Shown here: positions 51,660 through 60,675 of the stretch, one piece after another
Position numbering within the stretch: the first letter of the stretch is position 1
How the letters are laid out: each line of letters begins with the position of its first letter
Assembly (NCBI RefSeq): GCF_000620765.1
Contig: NZ_JIAK01000008.1
Location: 1-64,000, forward strand
Reading direction: 5' to 3'
DNA: 64,000 nucleotides
DNA from: Desulfovermiculus halophilus DSM 18834
Lineage (GTDB): Bacteria; Desulfobacterota; Desulfovibrionia; Desulfovibrionales; Desulfothermaceae
Program-made: the position numbers and the translations under genes
Notes under the pieces: model-generated
What the model saw: only the letters and a program-made list of their open reading frames with translations
Database searches by the model: none
Told to the model about the DNA's origin: nothing

Positions 51660-52118
51660 ATGGCCAAACATACAATGGACCCATGGCTGGAGATTCAGGG
51701 AATGAAAAAAAGGATGGACAAGCTGATGGATGATGTGCGGGAACGTTTCGACGCCCGGCAGACGGACAGGGACCGCACTGCATTGTGGCAACCGGTCACG
51801 GACGCATTCGAAACTCCGGAAAGCTATGTGGTTCAAGTCGAATTGGCGGGGATGGACCGGGACCAGATCAATCTGGAGATAAAGGACCGTGAGCTCTATG
51901 TTTACGGGGAGCGGCGGATGCTTAAGGATGCCCATGGAAGCCGGTATCAGGTCCTGGAACGATCCTACGGGCCTTTTGCCCGGCGTTTCGCCCTGCCCAA
52001 GCTGGCAGATCCGGAAAGGATCCAGGCCACCTTTGTCAACGGGCTGTTGACTGTGACCATCGGCAAGATGGATGCCGGCGACAGGAAGCAGCGGATTGAA
52101 GTTGTGGATGAGGAGTAA
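51660..52118 (+). CDS. small heat-shock protein, Hsp20 family
   Basis: 152 residues. The alpha-crystallin domain runs from about 47 to 140: WQPVTDAFETPESYVVQVELAG, then RELYVYGERR, SYGPFARRFALP and ATFVNGLLTVTIGK (A-x-x-x-NGxLxVxxxK). An ATP-independent holdase chaperone. Followed after 75 bases by htpX on the same strand, suggesting a stress-response pair. Confidence 0.94.
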   Translation: MAKHTMDPWLEIQGMKKRMDKLMDDVRERFDARQTDRDRTALWQPVTDAFETPESYVVQVELAGMDRDQINLEIKDRELYVYGERRMLKDAHGSRYQVLERSYGPFARRFALPKLADPERIQATFVNGLLTVTIGKMDAGDRKQRIEVVDEE

Positions 52119-52193
52119 GCCGGCCCGGCCTGCCGGGCCGCTCAGAGAATAAAAAACAGGATGCACCGCACGGTGTGTGCAGGAGTGATCACG

Positions 52194-53060
52194 ATGACCA
52201 ATCAACTCAAGACTGGATTGCTGCTGGGACTGCTCACAGCAATCATTTTGCTTTTCGGCCAGATGCTCGGCGGTCAGGGAGGACTTGTCCTGGCCTTCAT
52301 TATTGCCATTGCCATGAACGTGGGCAGCTACTGGTACTCGGATCGCATTGTGCTTTCCATGTACAAGGCCAAGGAGGTCAGCCCCTCCGATGCGCCCAGG
52401 CTGCACGAGATCGTGGCCGAGCTCGCGCAGCGGGCTGGAGTGCCCAAGCCGAGGGTTTTCATCATTCCCCAGGAGGCGCCCAATGCCTTTGCCACCGGAC
52501 GAACGCCCAAGCAGGGAGTGGTCGCGGTCACCAAAGGGATCATGCAGCTTTTGACCATGGAAGAGCTCAAAGGCGTATTGGCCCACGAAATGGGGCATAT
52601 CCGCAACCGGGACATCCTGATCCAGACTGTGGCCGCAACCCTGGCCGGCGTGATCATGTTTGTCTCCAACATGCTGCAATGGGCGGCTATCTTCGGCATG
52701 GGCGGAAATGACGAGGAGGGCGGAGGCAACCCCCTGGTGGCCATCGTCATGGCCATTGTCGCCCCCATCGCCGCCATGCTGATTCAAATGGCCATTTCCC
52801 GCTCCCGGGAGTACCTGGCCGACCAGACCGGGGCTCAGCTGGCCGGAGACCCGCGATCCCTGGCCAGCGCCCTGGAAAAGCTCGACGCCTACAGCAGGCG
52901 GATTCCCATGCAAAGCGGGACACCGGCCACGGCCCATATGTTCATAGTCAATCCCTTCAGCGGAGGGAGTATGGCCCATCTGTTCAGCACCCATCCCCCG
53001 GTTCAGGAGCGAATTCAAAGACTGCGGGCCATGTCCGGTCAGGGAGGGCAGGGCGGTTAA
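52194..53060 (+). CDS. htpX: M48 zinc metalloprotease HtpX
   Basis: 288 residues from ATG 52194, chosen for the AGGAG upstream. Two N-terminal membrane spans (LLLGLLTAIILLFGQML and GLVLAFIIAIAMNVGSYW), the zinc motif HEMGH near residue 133, two more hydrophobic segments and the downstream Glu in SREYLADQTGA. The end HPPVQERIQRLRAM is typical. Inner-membrane quality control with FtsH. A terminator follows at 53121. Confidence 0.96.
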   Translation: MTNQLKTGLLLGLLTAIILLFGQMLGGQGGLVLAFIIAIAMNVGSYWYSDRIVLSMYKAKEVSPSDAPRLHEIVAELAQRAGVPKPRVFIIPQEAPNAFATGRTPKQGVVAVTKGIMQLLTMEELKGVLAHEMGHIRNRDILIQTVAATLAGVIMFVSNMLQWAAIFGMGGNDEEGGGNPLVAIVMAIVAPIAAMLIQMAISRSREYLADQTGAQLAGDPRSLASALEKLDAYSRRIPMQSGTPATAHMFIVNPFSGGSMAHLFSTHPPVQERIQRLRAMSGQGGQGG

Positions 53061-53120
53061 GCACAGCGAAACAACCTGTACCGCAGGCTTCTTTGGGGAT
53101 ACCAGCCCAAGACCACACAA

Positions 53121-53155
53121 GGCACGTTCCGGACGGAACGTGCCTTTTCTTTTTC
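53121..53155 (+). terminator. terminator after htpX
   Basis: 10-bp perfect stem GGCACGTTCC/GGAACGTGCC with a GGAC loop, then TTTTCTTTTT. It insulates the dsrMKJOP promoter. Confidence 0.9.
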
Positions 53156-53189
53156 CACCGGGAGGCGAATTCCGGCCTGTGAGCTTCTC

Positions 53190-53220
53190 TTGACATTGAG
53201 CGAAACTTAGGGCTATGAAT
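53190..53220 (+). promoter_or_regulatory. sigma-70 promoter of the dsrMKJOP operon
   Basis: TTGACA (53190-53195), 18-base spacer, TATGAAT (53214-53220). Start near 53227 gives a leader of about 160 bases before the first gene. No repressor-like palindrome was recognised. Confidence 0.75.
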
Positions 53221-53389
53221 TCAACCGTTTTGTATGTCTGTTTTCAGCCGCGCCTAGCAGAGCCGAAAGCCCATGGCCGAGGGGGCAAGTCAGCCCCGGG
53301 ACATGCATGCCGGTTCGTGAAAAAAATAACGTTCAGAATCTCGGCGCTCCCTGCGCCAAGAATGGCCTGATGAAGGAAGACGACCCACA

Positions 53390-53938
53390 ATGGCCGCTCG
53401 AGACCAAGAATTCACCGCTCTTTTGGAAAGAAACCGCAAGCAGATCGTAAAGGCCTGGCTTCAGGGCGTGGTGAATACCTACCCTCCCAAGACATCCGAG
53501 TTCCTGACGTCCCAAAAGGACCAGTTCGCCAACCCCATCGGAGCAAACCTGGCCCGGGATTTGGACAGCATCTTTACCCAGCTCCTGCAGGAGCAGAGCT
53601 CAGATGCTCTGTACACAGCAGTGGATGGGATCATCCGGGTCAGGGCGGTGCAGGATTTTACTCCCTCCGCAGCTGTGGGGTGTTTTCTGCAGCTGAAGAA
53701 CATCGTCCGCCAAGTCGTGGGTACCCAGATCCGGGATCAGGACCTGCTGCACGAGCTGGCAGGATTTGACGCCAAGATCGACCAATTGATGCTCACGGCT
53801 TTTGAAGCCTTCGTCCACTGCCGGGAAAAAATTTGGGAGCTTAAAGCAAAAGAGGCGCAGCACAGGACCAAAAATCTGCTGCGCAAGAAAGCAGGCGTTG
53901 ACTGGACCGTTTCAGATTCGCCGGATCCCGTTACGTAA
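53390..53938 (+). CDS. RsbRD-N-like protein at the head of the dsr operon
   Basis: 182 residues, all helical, soluble. The first 150 (EFTALLERNRKQIVKAWLQG, LYTAVDGIIRVRAVQDFTPS, GCFLQLKNIVRQVVG) fit the RsbRD N-terminal, globin-like sensor fold. As far as I recall, such a gene heads dsrMKJOP in several sulfate reducers. It lies 51 bases before dsrM on the same strand, so it probably is the first gene of the operon. It may sense redox or a ligand for the Dsr complex; this is inference. Confidence 0.75.
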   Translation: MAARDQEFTALLERNRKQIVKAWLQGVVNTYPPKTSEFLTSQKDQFANPIGANLARDLDSIFTQLLQEQSSDALYTAVDGIIRVRAVQDFTPSAAVGCFLQLKNIVRQVVGTQIRDQDLLHELAGFDAKIDQLMLTAFEAFVHCREKIWELKAKEAQHRTKNLLRKKAGVDWTVSDSPDPVT

Positions 53939-53989
53939 GGGCTGGTTGATGGAAACGCTAAGGACAAACAGGAAGCGAGGTTAGCCACT

Positions 53990-54982
53990 ATGAACGTTCT
54001 CTACTCCCTGCTTTTAGTTCTGGCTCTGGTAGTTATTCCCCTTATCGGGGCCGGAGCCCTGGGTTGGCACACCCTGTTCGGTGTGTTCATCCCTCTGTTT
54101 GCTGTGGTGGTTTTTTTGGTCGGGTTTGTCTATCGAATTTTGGACTGGGGACGTTCAGCGGTTCCCTTTCGGATTCCGACAACCGGTGGACAACAAGAAA
54201 CCATGCCCTGGATTAAGCAATCGAAACTGGACAATCCTTCAACCACAGCCGGAACCGTCGGACGGATGGCCCTGGAAATCCTTCTTTTCAGGTCCCTGTT
54301 TCGGAACACGCAAACACAGCTTTCCCAAGGCCCCAAACTCAGTTATGGCTCATCAAAATGGCTGTGGCTGGGGGCTATCGCCTTCCATTATTCGTTTTTT
54401 ATCATTGTGGCTCGGCATATGCGTTTTTTCACCGAGCCAATACCCATGCCCTTTGAATGGTTGGACAAGCTGGACGGGATACTCCAAATCGGTGTTCCCA
54501 CCCTGTACCTGACCGAGATTGTCATTCTTGCGGCTTTGGCCTATCTTTTCCTGCGCCGGGTGGTGGTTCCCCAACTGCGGTATATTTCCCTGCCCGCAGA
54601 TTATTTCCCTCTTTTTCTGATTCTGGCTATTGTGATTTCCGGAATCCTCATGCGCTACTTTATCCGAACTGATGTTATGGATATCAAGACCTTGACCATG
54701 GGGTTGGCTACGCTCAATTTTTCTGTTCCTGAAGGTATTGGAGTCATCTTTTACATTCACATGTTTCTCGTCTCTGCTTTGCTGGTATATTTTCCTATGA
54801 GCAAGCTTATGCACCTGGGCGGGGTGTTTTTGAGCCCAACCCGCAATCTGGCCAATAACAACCGGATGCAGCGACATATCAATCCCTGGAATCATCCGGT
54901 GAAGGTCCATACATATCAAGAATGGGAAGACGAATACCGCGAACAGATGAAAGAAGCAGGCCTTCCAGTGGAAAAGGAGTAG
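53990..54982 (+). CDS. dsrM: DsrM, heme b membrane subunit of the Dsr complex
   Basis: 330 residues with six hydrophobic segments, NarI-like. Conserved His residues in AIAFHYSFFIIVARHMRFF and FYIHMFLVSALLVYFPMSKLMH coordinate two b hemes. It takes electrons from menaquinol at the inner membrane and passes them to DsrK. The stop is three bases before dsrK. Confidence 0.95.
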   Translation: MNVLYSLLLVLALVVIPLIGAGALGWHTLFGVFIPLFAVVVFLVGFVYRILDWGRSAVPFRIPTTGGQQETMPWIKQSKLDNPSTTAGTVGRMALEILLFRSLFRNTQTQLSQGPKLSYGSSKWLWLGAIAFHYSFFIIVARHMRFFTEPIPMPFEWLDKLDGILQIGVPTLYLTEIVILAALAYLFLRRVVVPQLRYISLPADYFPLFLILAIVISGILMRYFIRTDVMDIKTLTMGLATLNFSVPEGIGVIFYIHMFLVSALLVYFPMSKLMHLGGVFLSPTRNLANNNRMQRHINPWNHPVKVHTYQEWEDEYREQMKEAGLPVEKE

Positions 54983-54985
54983 AGT

Positions 54986-56593
54986 ATGTCCAAATTGCCA
55001 GCAGCCGATACACTCGCAGCGAGTATTGATTACACTCCGCCGCGCAAGCCGTGGATGGAAGTTCCGGCAGAATTCCGGCCTGGGGTATATAGTTATCCGG
55101 CCAATCCCAAAAATCTTAAGATCCTGGATTTTCCCAATCCCAGGCAATGGGCCCCTGAGGACGACGATTGGAAACTGCCTGAGAATTGGCAAGAGATTAT
55201 TTATGAGGGTTTTAAGGAGCGGTTGCACAAGTATCGTTCGTTAAAGGTCTTTATGGATGTGTGTGTCCGGTGCGGGGCATGTGCAGACAAATGTCATTAT
55301 TTCATAGGCTCCGGTGACCCTAAAAACATGCCGGTGTTGCGGGCTGAATTGCTGCGTTCCGTATATCGCCGGGACTTCACCATGGCCGGCAAGATACTCA
55401 AGTCCTTGAGCGGATCCCGGGAGCTGACAGAAGATGTGATCAAAGAATGGTTCATGTATTTCTATCAGTGCTCGGAATGCCGGCGTTGCTCTCTGTTTTG
55501 TCCCTATGGCATTGACACGGCTGAAATAACTATGATGGGCCGGGAACTGCTCAATCTCTTGGGATTGAACATCAACTGGGTCATGGAGCCGGTGGCCAAC
55601 TGTTTCAGAGTAGGAAACCATTTGGGCATTCCTCCGCACACTTTTAAGGATATTGTTGACTTCATGTGCGAGGATATTGAGGACATTACCGGGGTTAAGA
55701 TCGATCCGCCCATCAATAAAAAGGGAGCAGAGATCTTATTTGTTACTCCGTCTGGTGACTATTTTGCTGACCCGGGCACCTATACCTTCATGGGTTATTT
55801 GATGCTCTTTCATGAGCTGGGCCTGGATTATACAATGAGTGCATATGCGTCGGAAGGGGGGAATTTTGGACTCTTCACTTCGGCCGAAGCCATGAAACGC
55901 CTTAATGCCAAAATCTACGCCGAAGCCAAACGCTTGGGGGTGAAATGGATTTTGGGCGGTGAGTGCGGTCATATGTGGCGGGTTATCAACCAGTATATGG
56001 ACACCATGAATGGTCCGGCCGATTTTTTGGATGTGCCCAGAAATCCGTTGACCGGGACTGTATTTTCCAATGCCCGGTCCACAAAGATGGTCCATATCAC
56101 CGAATTCACCGCCGATCTGATCAAAAATAAGGTGTTAAATCTTGATCCAAGCCGCAACGATAACTTGAATGTCACCTACCATGACTCCTGCAATCCGTCG
56201 CGGGCCATGGGGCTTCTGGAAGAGCCGCGGTACGTGATCAAAAACGTGTGCAACAACTTTTATGAAATGCCGGAGCAGACTATCCGGGAGCAGACGTTTT
56301 GCTGTGGATCCGGGTCCGGACTGAATAATGAGGAATTTATGGAGATGCGCATGCGCGGGGGGATGCCCCGGGCTAATGCTGTCAAACACGTGCAAGAACA
56401 GTATGGAGTGAACATGCTCTCCTGCATCTGCGCCATTGACCGAGCTGCTCTGCCGCCTTTGATGGAGTACTGGGTCCCAGGAGTCGATGTCACTGGTGTG
56501 CACGAGCTGGTGGCCAATGCCTTGGTCATGCGCGGCGAAAAGGAACGAGAGACCGACCTGCGCGGTGAACCCTTGCCAGGGAAGGAGGGGTAA
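54986..56593 (+). CDS. dsrK: DsrK, HdrD-like iron-sulfur subunit
   Basis: 535 residues. Two [4Fe-4S] motifs (CVRCGACADKC, then CSECRRCSLFCPYG) near residues 90-180, and C-terminal CCG-type domains with HDSCNPSRAMG and CCGSGSGLNNEE, which hold the catalytic noncubane cluster as in heterodisulfide reductase HdrD. It works at the cytoplasmic face, probably reducing the DsrC trisulfide. Three bases separate it from dsrM and dsrJ. Confidence 0.96.
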   Translation: MSKLPAADTLAASIDYTPPRKPWMEVPAEFRPGVYSYPANPKNLKILDFPNPRQWAPEDDDWKLPENWQEIIYEGFKERLHKYRSLKVFMDVCVRCGACADKCHYFIGSGDPKNMPVLRAELLRSVYRRDFTMAGKILKSLSGSRELTEDVIKEWFMYFYQCSECRRCSLFCPYGIDTAEITMMGRELLNLLGLNINWVMEPVANCFRVGNHLGIPPHTFKDIVDFMCEDIEDITGVKIDPPINKKGAEILFVTPSGDYFADPGTYTFMGYLMLFHELGLDYTMSAYASEGGNFGLFTSAEAMKRLNAKIYAEAKRLGVKWILGGECGHMWRVINQYMDTMNGPADFLDVPRNPLTGTVFSNARSTKMVHITEFTADLIKNKVLNLDPSRNDNLNVTYHDSCNPSRAMGLLEEPRYVIKNVCNNFYEMPEQTIREQTFCCGSGSGLNNEEFMEMRMRGGMPRANAVKHVQEQYGVNMLSCICAIDRAALPPLMEYWVPGVDVTGVHELVANALVMRGEKERETDLRGEPLPGKEG

Positions 56594-56596
56594 GCG

Positions 56597-56986
56597 ATGT
56601 ACGACAGTGGTAAGATCCTCACCGGATTGATCATTTTCCTCTTATTGATCACCTTTCCCTTCTGGTACAACCTGGGACAGGCTTCATACGAACCCCCAGA
56701 TTTAGTTCTTCCGGAGGACTCTCAGCAATGTATTGAGCCTACTCAATGGATGCGGACCAATCACATGGAGCTCTTGAATACGTGGCGGGACATGTCTGTC
56801 CGAGAAGGCTTGACCACGTTTGTGAGCACCTCCGGAGAAAGTATGGAGATCAGCTTGCAGAAAACCTGCATGGACTGCCATACGGATAAGGTCAATTTTT
56901 GCGACGAGTGCCACAACAAAGCGGCTGTGAGCCCATATTGCTGGGACTGTCACATAGCGCCTGAGGAGGTCGCCAATGGACAATAA
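56597..56986 (+). CDS. dsrJ: DsrJ, triheme cytochrome c
   Basis: 129 residues. A single N-terminal membrane anchor (ILTGLIIFLLLITFPFWY), a conserved Cys at 45 (SQQCIEPTQWM) known in the family as an unusual heme ligand, and three c-heme sites CMDCH, CDECH and CWDCH. Periplasmic redox subunit. Overlaps dsrO by 11 bases. Confidence 0.95.
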   Translation: MYDSGKILTGLIIFLLLITFPFWYNLGQASYEPPDLVLPEDSQQCIEPTQWMRTNHMELLNTWRDMSVREGLTTFVSTSGESMEISLQKTCMDCHTDKVNFCDECHNKAAVSPYCWDCHIAPEEVANGQ

Positions 56987-57749
56987 CAGGAGAACATTTC
57001 TCAAAATTGCCGGGATCAGTGCTGCCTTGGGCCTGAGTGGCGGCATTCCCCTGTCTTTGCAGGCCTATACCCCTGCAGATGTCGAATATGTGCCGACAAA
57101 AGGTCAGATCACTGGAAAGCGCTGGGGCATGGTCATCGATACCCGGAAGTTCACCAAGCCGGAAGATTTCCAAAGGGTCATCGAAGCTTGCCACCAAACG
57201 CACAATGTTCCGGACATCCAAGGGAATGAAGAAATCAAGTGGATATGGACTGATCATTTCGAGCAAGTTTTTCCCAGTAGTTCGAATCCGTATCTGGCTG
57301 AGCGTTATGAACAGCAAGATTTTCTTTTGTTATGCAATCATTGCAATAACCCCCCCTGTGTTCGGGTATGTCCGACCAAGGCCACATTTCAGCGGGCAGA
57401 CGGTATCATCATGATGGATTTTCACAGGTGCATCGGGTGCAGGTACTGCATGGCCGGGTGTCCCTATGGATCACGCAGCTTCAATTTCAGCGATCCAAAG
57501 CCTTATGTGCAAAATTTGAATCCCGATTTTCCCGCCAGGATGCGGGGGGTGGTCGAAAAATGCACTTTTTGTGCCGCTCGACTGGAGCAGGGACAGATGC
57601 CCGCCTGCGTCGAGGCCTCAAATGGGGGCCTCATCTTTGGTGATCTCTCTGACCCGGATTCTGAGATCCGCAAGGTCCTGCGGGAGAATTTTACTGTTCG
57701 GCGCAAAGTTGAGCTGGGCACCAATCCTTGTGTTTTCTACATAGTTTAG
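56976..57749 (+). CDS. dsrO: DsrO, periplasmic iron-sulfur subunit
   Basis: 257 residues. Twin-arginine signal NNRRTFLKIAGISAALG at the start. Ferredoxin-like cluster motifs include CNHCNNPPCVRVCP, CIGCRYCMAGCPYG and CTFCAARLEQG. It is exported folded by Tat and sits between DsrJ and DsrP. Start ATG 56976 overlaps the dsrJ end. Confidence 0.95.
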   Translation: MDNNRRTFLKIAGISAALGLSGGIPLSLQAYTPADVEYVPTKGQITGKRWGMVIDTRKFTKPEDFQRVIEACHQTHNVPDIQGNEEIKWIWTDHFEQVFPSSSNPYLAERYEQQDFLLLCNHCNNPPCVRVCPTKATFQRADGIIMMDFHRCIGCRYCMAGCPYGSRSFNFSDPKPYVQNLNPDFPARMRGVVEKCTFCAARLEQGQMPACVEASNGGLIFGDLSDPDSEIRKVLRENFTVRRKVELGTNPCVFYIV

Positions 57750-57758
57750 GGGGCGGAT

Positions 57759-58919
57759 ATGTTCGAAAAGGCATTACAAGGGGACAGGCGCTACTGGGCC
57801 TGGATAATTTTTCTTTTGGCCGTCATGGGGATAGGGAGCATCTTTTACCTCCTTCAGCTGGTGAACGGCTTGACGGTAACCGGGATGACCAGGGATGTCT
57901 CCTGGGGATTCTACATCGCTCAGTTCACCTATATGGTTGGGGTGGCTGCTTCAGCGGTTATGCTCGTGTTGCCCTTTTACCTGCACAATGCCAAGCAGTT
58001 CTCCAGGATGGTCATCCTGGGTGAGTTCATGGCCATAGCCGCAGTCATTGTCTGCCTGGGATTTATTGTTGTCGATCTGGGGCAGCCGCAGCGTCTGTTC
58101 AACGTGGTCCTGCACCCGACCCCGAACTCCATCCTTTTTTGGGATATGATCGTTCTAAACGGGTATCTCTTGTTGAACATTGTCATCGGGTGGTCCAATC
58201 TGCATGCTGAGCACAAGGGGCTGTCCCATCCCAAGTGGGTGAAGCCCTTGGTGTATCTGTCCATCGTCTGGGCGGTGAGCATTCACACCGTGACAGCCTT
58301 TTTGTATCAGGGATTGCCCGGTCGGCATTACTGGCTGACCGCCATCCTGGCAGCCAGGTTTTTGTCCTCGGCGTTTTGCTCCGGACCGGCCATTCTGCTG
58401 ATCCTGGCCCTTATCGCCAAGAAGGTCGCCAAGTACGACCCGGGGGAAAAGGCGGTTCAGACCCTGGCCACCATCATCACCTACGCCATGGTGATCAACG
58501 TCTTCTTCTTCCTGCTTGAGGTATTCACTGCTTTTTACAGCGATATTCCGGGTCATACGCATACCCTGGCCTACCTCTTTACCGGACTGCACGGAGCCGG
58601 CAGCTTAGTGGGCTGGATGTGGGTCATGGCGGTCTGCGCCCTCCTCAGCCTTGTGCTGCTCATCCCCCCTCAGTTCCGGCAGAAGCCGGAGCTCTTGGTC
58701 CCAGGCTTGATTTTGCTGATCGCCGCGACCTGGATCGACAAGGGGCTGGGGCTGGTTGTCGGCGGCTTTATTCCCAACCCGTTCGAGGGCATAACCGAGT
58801 ACGCGCCGACAATTCCGGAAATAATGATCTCGGTCATGATTTACGCCACCGGTCTGTTGATTCTGACTGTTCTGTGGAAGATAGCTATCGGGGTCAAAAA
58901 GGAGACAGGCTCTGCATAA
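57759..58919 (+). CDS. dsrP: DsrP, NrfD-like membrane subunit
   Basis: 386 residues with about ten hydrophobic segments, NrfD/PsrC family: WGFYIAQFTYMVGVAASAVML, LGQPQRLFNVVLHPTPNSILFWD and YLFTGLHGAGSLVGWMWV among them. No heme ligands; it exchanges electrons with quinone on the periplasmic side. Last gene of dsrMKJOP, nine bases after dsrO. Confidence 0.95.
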   Translation: MFEKALQGDRRYWAWIIFLLAVMGIGSIFYLLQLVNGLTVTGMTRDVSWGFYIAQFTYMVGVAASAVMLVLPFYLHNAKQFSRMVILGEFMAIAAVIVCLGFIVVDLGQPQRLFNVVLHPTPNSILFWDMIVLNGYLLLNIVIGWSNLHAEHKGLSHPKWVKPLVYLSIVWAVSIHTVTAFLYQGLPGRHYWLTAILAARFLSSAFCSGPAILLILALIAKKVAKYDPGEKAVQTLATIITYAMVINVFFFLLEVFTAFYSDIPGHTHTLAYLFTGLHGAGSLVGWMWVMAVCALLSLVLLIPPQFRQKPELLVPGLILLIAATWIDKGLGLVVGGFIPNPFEGITEYAPTIPEIMISVMIYATGLLILTVLWKIAIGVKKETGSA

Positions 58920-59025
58920 GTCACTTGCCAAACGCCGATGAACGAATTATGACTCAAGGCGTACAAGCGATTTTGCATCGGATAAGGAGATATTTGTTCA
59001 ACATTATTCCCATGAGGAGGCAATC

Positions 59026-59211
59026 ATGCCTAAAATTACAATTGATGAAGAAAAGTGCATTGGCTGCGGTGAATGTGTCGACGTCTGCCCAGCAGATGTT
59101 TTGGAAATGCAGGATGACAAGGCTGTTGTTGTCAACGAGGACGAATGCCTTGAGTGCGAGTCCTGTGTTGAAACCTGTGAGCAGGACGCCATCACCCTGG
59201 AAGTCGACTAG
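59026..59211 (+). CDS. 2[4Fe-4S] ferredoxin
   Basis: 61 residues. Two cluster motifs: CIGCGECVDVC with a Pro, and CLECESCVETC without the usual Pro. An AGGAGG site lies ahead of the ATG. It follows dsrP by 106 bases with no terminator between and is closed by the terminator at 59248. A cytoplasmic electron carrier likely serving sulfite reduction or AOR. Confidence 0.93.
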   Translation: MPKITIDEEKCIGCGECVDVCPADVLEMQDDKAVVVNEDECLECESCVETCEQDAITLEVD

Positions 59212-59247
59212 GCTGACCCACTGCCTGCATTTGCAGACAAGATGAGT

Positions 59248-59283
59248 AAAGCCCCTGATATGGACCCATATCAGGGGCTTTTC
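59248..59283 (+). terminator. terminator after the ferredoxin gene
   Basis: 14-bp stem AAGCCCCTGATATG/CATATCAGGGGCTT with a GACC loop and a short T tail. It closes the dsrMKJOP-ferredoxin transcription unit. Confidence 0.88.
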
Positions 59284-59304
59284 AATGTGCAGGGCCAGTG
59301 ACGA

Positions 59305-59360
59305 GGCTCTTTGACACAGGAAGTGGAATTACAAAAGAACACAGGCTGGGTCGAAGAACC
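59305..59360 (+). mobile_element. miniature element, copy G (56 bp)
   Basis: Ends GGCTCTTTGACAC and (inverted) GGTTCTTCGACC. Flanks AGTGACGA (59297-59304) and AGTGATGA (59361-59368), a 7-of-8 target duplication. It consists of the two family ends (GACACAGGAAGTGGAATT and ACAGGCTGGGTCGAAG) with almost nothing between, the shortest copy here. Confidence 0.82.
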
Positions 59361-59549
59361 AGTGATGAGAGGTGAATGCGCCGTTTTTCGGCCCCTGAAC
59401 CAATGACGCCCCTTCCGCTGGAGGCCATCGCCAAGGATTTCAAGTTTATAGCACAGTAGCCGGTTGGAAGGTCTGAGATTTCAGAGTTGACTGCTCATAC
59501 CCCTTCAGGCAAACTTGGCAGATCAAAATTCGGCTACGAGGTAGGTATT

Positions 59550-60260
59550 ATGCAATTTGATCTGTCTCCTTTTTTTGACGAATATGACAAGATCGTGCGC
59601 GGGCTGGATTCAGCCTTCGAACAGATCCAGGCCCAGTATCCGCAGGAAGTCCGCTGTCAGCCCGGGTGCTGTGAGTGCTGCTACGCCCTGTTCGACCTGA
59701 CCCTGGTTGAGGCTATGGCCTTGAACAGACACTTTCACGCCAATCTGGACCAGGAAAAGAAAAAACAGGTGCTCGAACGTGCGGAGCGGGCCGACCGAGA
59801 GATCCACAGGATAAAGCATCAGGCCTACAAAGCGCAGCAGAAAGGAGTGGAGACTGAGGAAATCTTCCGGGATGTGGGGGCCAAAAGGGTACGCTGTCCC
59901 CTGCTCACTGAGGATAATGCCTGTGTCCTGTACGCGCACCGCCCGCTGACATGCCGGGTCTACGGCCTTCCTCTGCAGATCCATGGACAGGTTCGAACCT
60001 GCGGAATGACTGGATTTGAGCCCGGAAAGTCCTATCCGTCCATCAACATGGACAGACTGCAGGACAAGCTCTTGGATATCAGCCAGCGCATGGTCGCTTC
60101 CATGCCCACAAAATACGACAAGCTGGCTGAGGTCATGGTGCCCGTTTCCATGGCCCTGCTTACTGAGTACGACGATGACTATCTGGGGATCGTGCATGCC
60201 CAGGAGCATATCCAGAGTCAGGCCGCGGAATGGACCCTGGGCCCGGTGGAGAAGGATTGA
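59550..60260 (+). CDS. YkgJ-family cysteine-cluster protein
   Basis: 236 residues from ATG 59550. The Cys cluster CQPGCCECCYALFDLTLVEA near residue 40, with a later CPLLTEDNACVLYAHRPLTCRVYGLP, is the YkgJ/COG0727 pattern, thought to bind a metal or cluster. No signal peptide. It lies between the ferredoxin and dsrAB and leads two further small genes on the same strand, spaced five and sixty bases apart. Confidence 0.88.
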   Translation: MQFDLSPFFDEYDKIVRGLDSAFEQIQAQYPQEVRCQPGCCECCYALFDLTLVEAMALNRHFHANLDQEKKKQVLERAERADREIHRIKHQAYKAQQKGVETEEIFRDVGAKRVRCPLLTEDNACVLYAHRPLTCRVYGLPLQIHGQVRTCGMTGFEPGKSYPSINMDRLQDKLLDISQRMVASMPTKYDKLAEVMVPVSMALLTEYDDDYLGIVHAQEHIQSQAAEWTLGPVEKD

Positions 60261-60264
60261 TCGA

Positions 60265-60615
60265 ATGGATAAAGAAGTTCAGAAGAGGGCGATATATGAG
60301 CGGATGTCCGCGCGCCGCCGGAGGTTTGTGGATCGCATAGGGTTCGAGAAATGGGATCCGTTCCAGGAGCCCAAGCACCCGATAGAGATTCGGACTGAGG
60401 CGACCCGGCGCACGGCACAGGAGCTGTACGAGGAATATTTTGCCCAAAACGAGGTCCAGAAACGAACCAGCGCCTACAACAGAGGGGTGCATGAGTTCTG
60501 CATGGGCATATTCGGGCGCGACGATCGCTACCGGGGCATATTCGAGTTCTGCTTGTGGTACGCCAAGGAGCTGGACAAGCGGAACATGACCCCGGACATG
60601 GTGTGGGAAGACTGA
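60265..60615 (+). CDS. conserved 116-residue protein of the dsr region
   Basis: From ATG 60265, five bases after the YkgJ-type stop. Basic N-terminus (YERMSARRRRFVDRIGF), then WDPFQEPKHPIEIRTEATRR and a Trp/Tyr-rich helical end (GIFEFCLWYAKELDKRN). No family name comes to mind. The tight spacing suggests co-expression with the YkgJ-type gene and perhaps the TPR gene, next to dsrAB. Confidence 0.55.
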   Translation: MDKEVQKRAIYERMSARRRRFVDRIGFEKWDPFQEPKHPIEIRTEATRRTAQELYEEYFAQNEVQKRTSAYNRGVHEFCMGIFGRDDRYRGIFEFCLWYAKELDKRNMTPDMVWED

Positions 60616-60675
60616 TTGGGACTGTAACCACTGAGGTGGCGGCCGGAGCCGGCTGCTATCCGATCGGGAGAATGC

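Noticed and set aside
51300-53120. 606-codon open frame on the minus strand
   Set aside because: Antisense to hsp20 and htpX, with no recognisable domain and a composition typical of a shadow frame.
59403-59459. 18-codon frame MTPLPLEAIAKDFKFIAQ
   Set aside because: No ribosome site or family; probably chance in the gap after element copy G.
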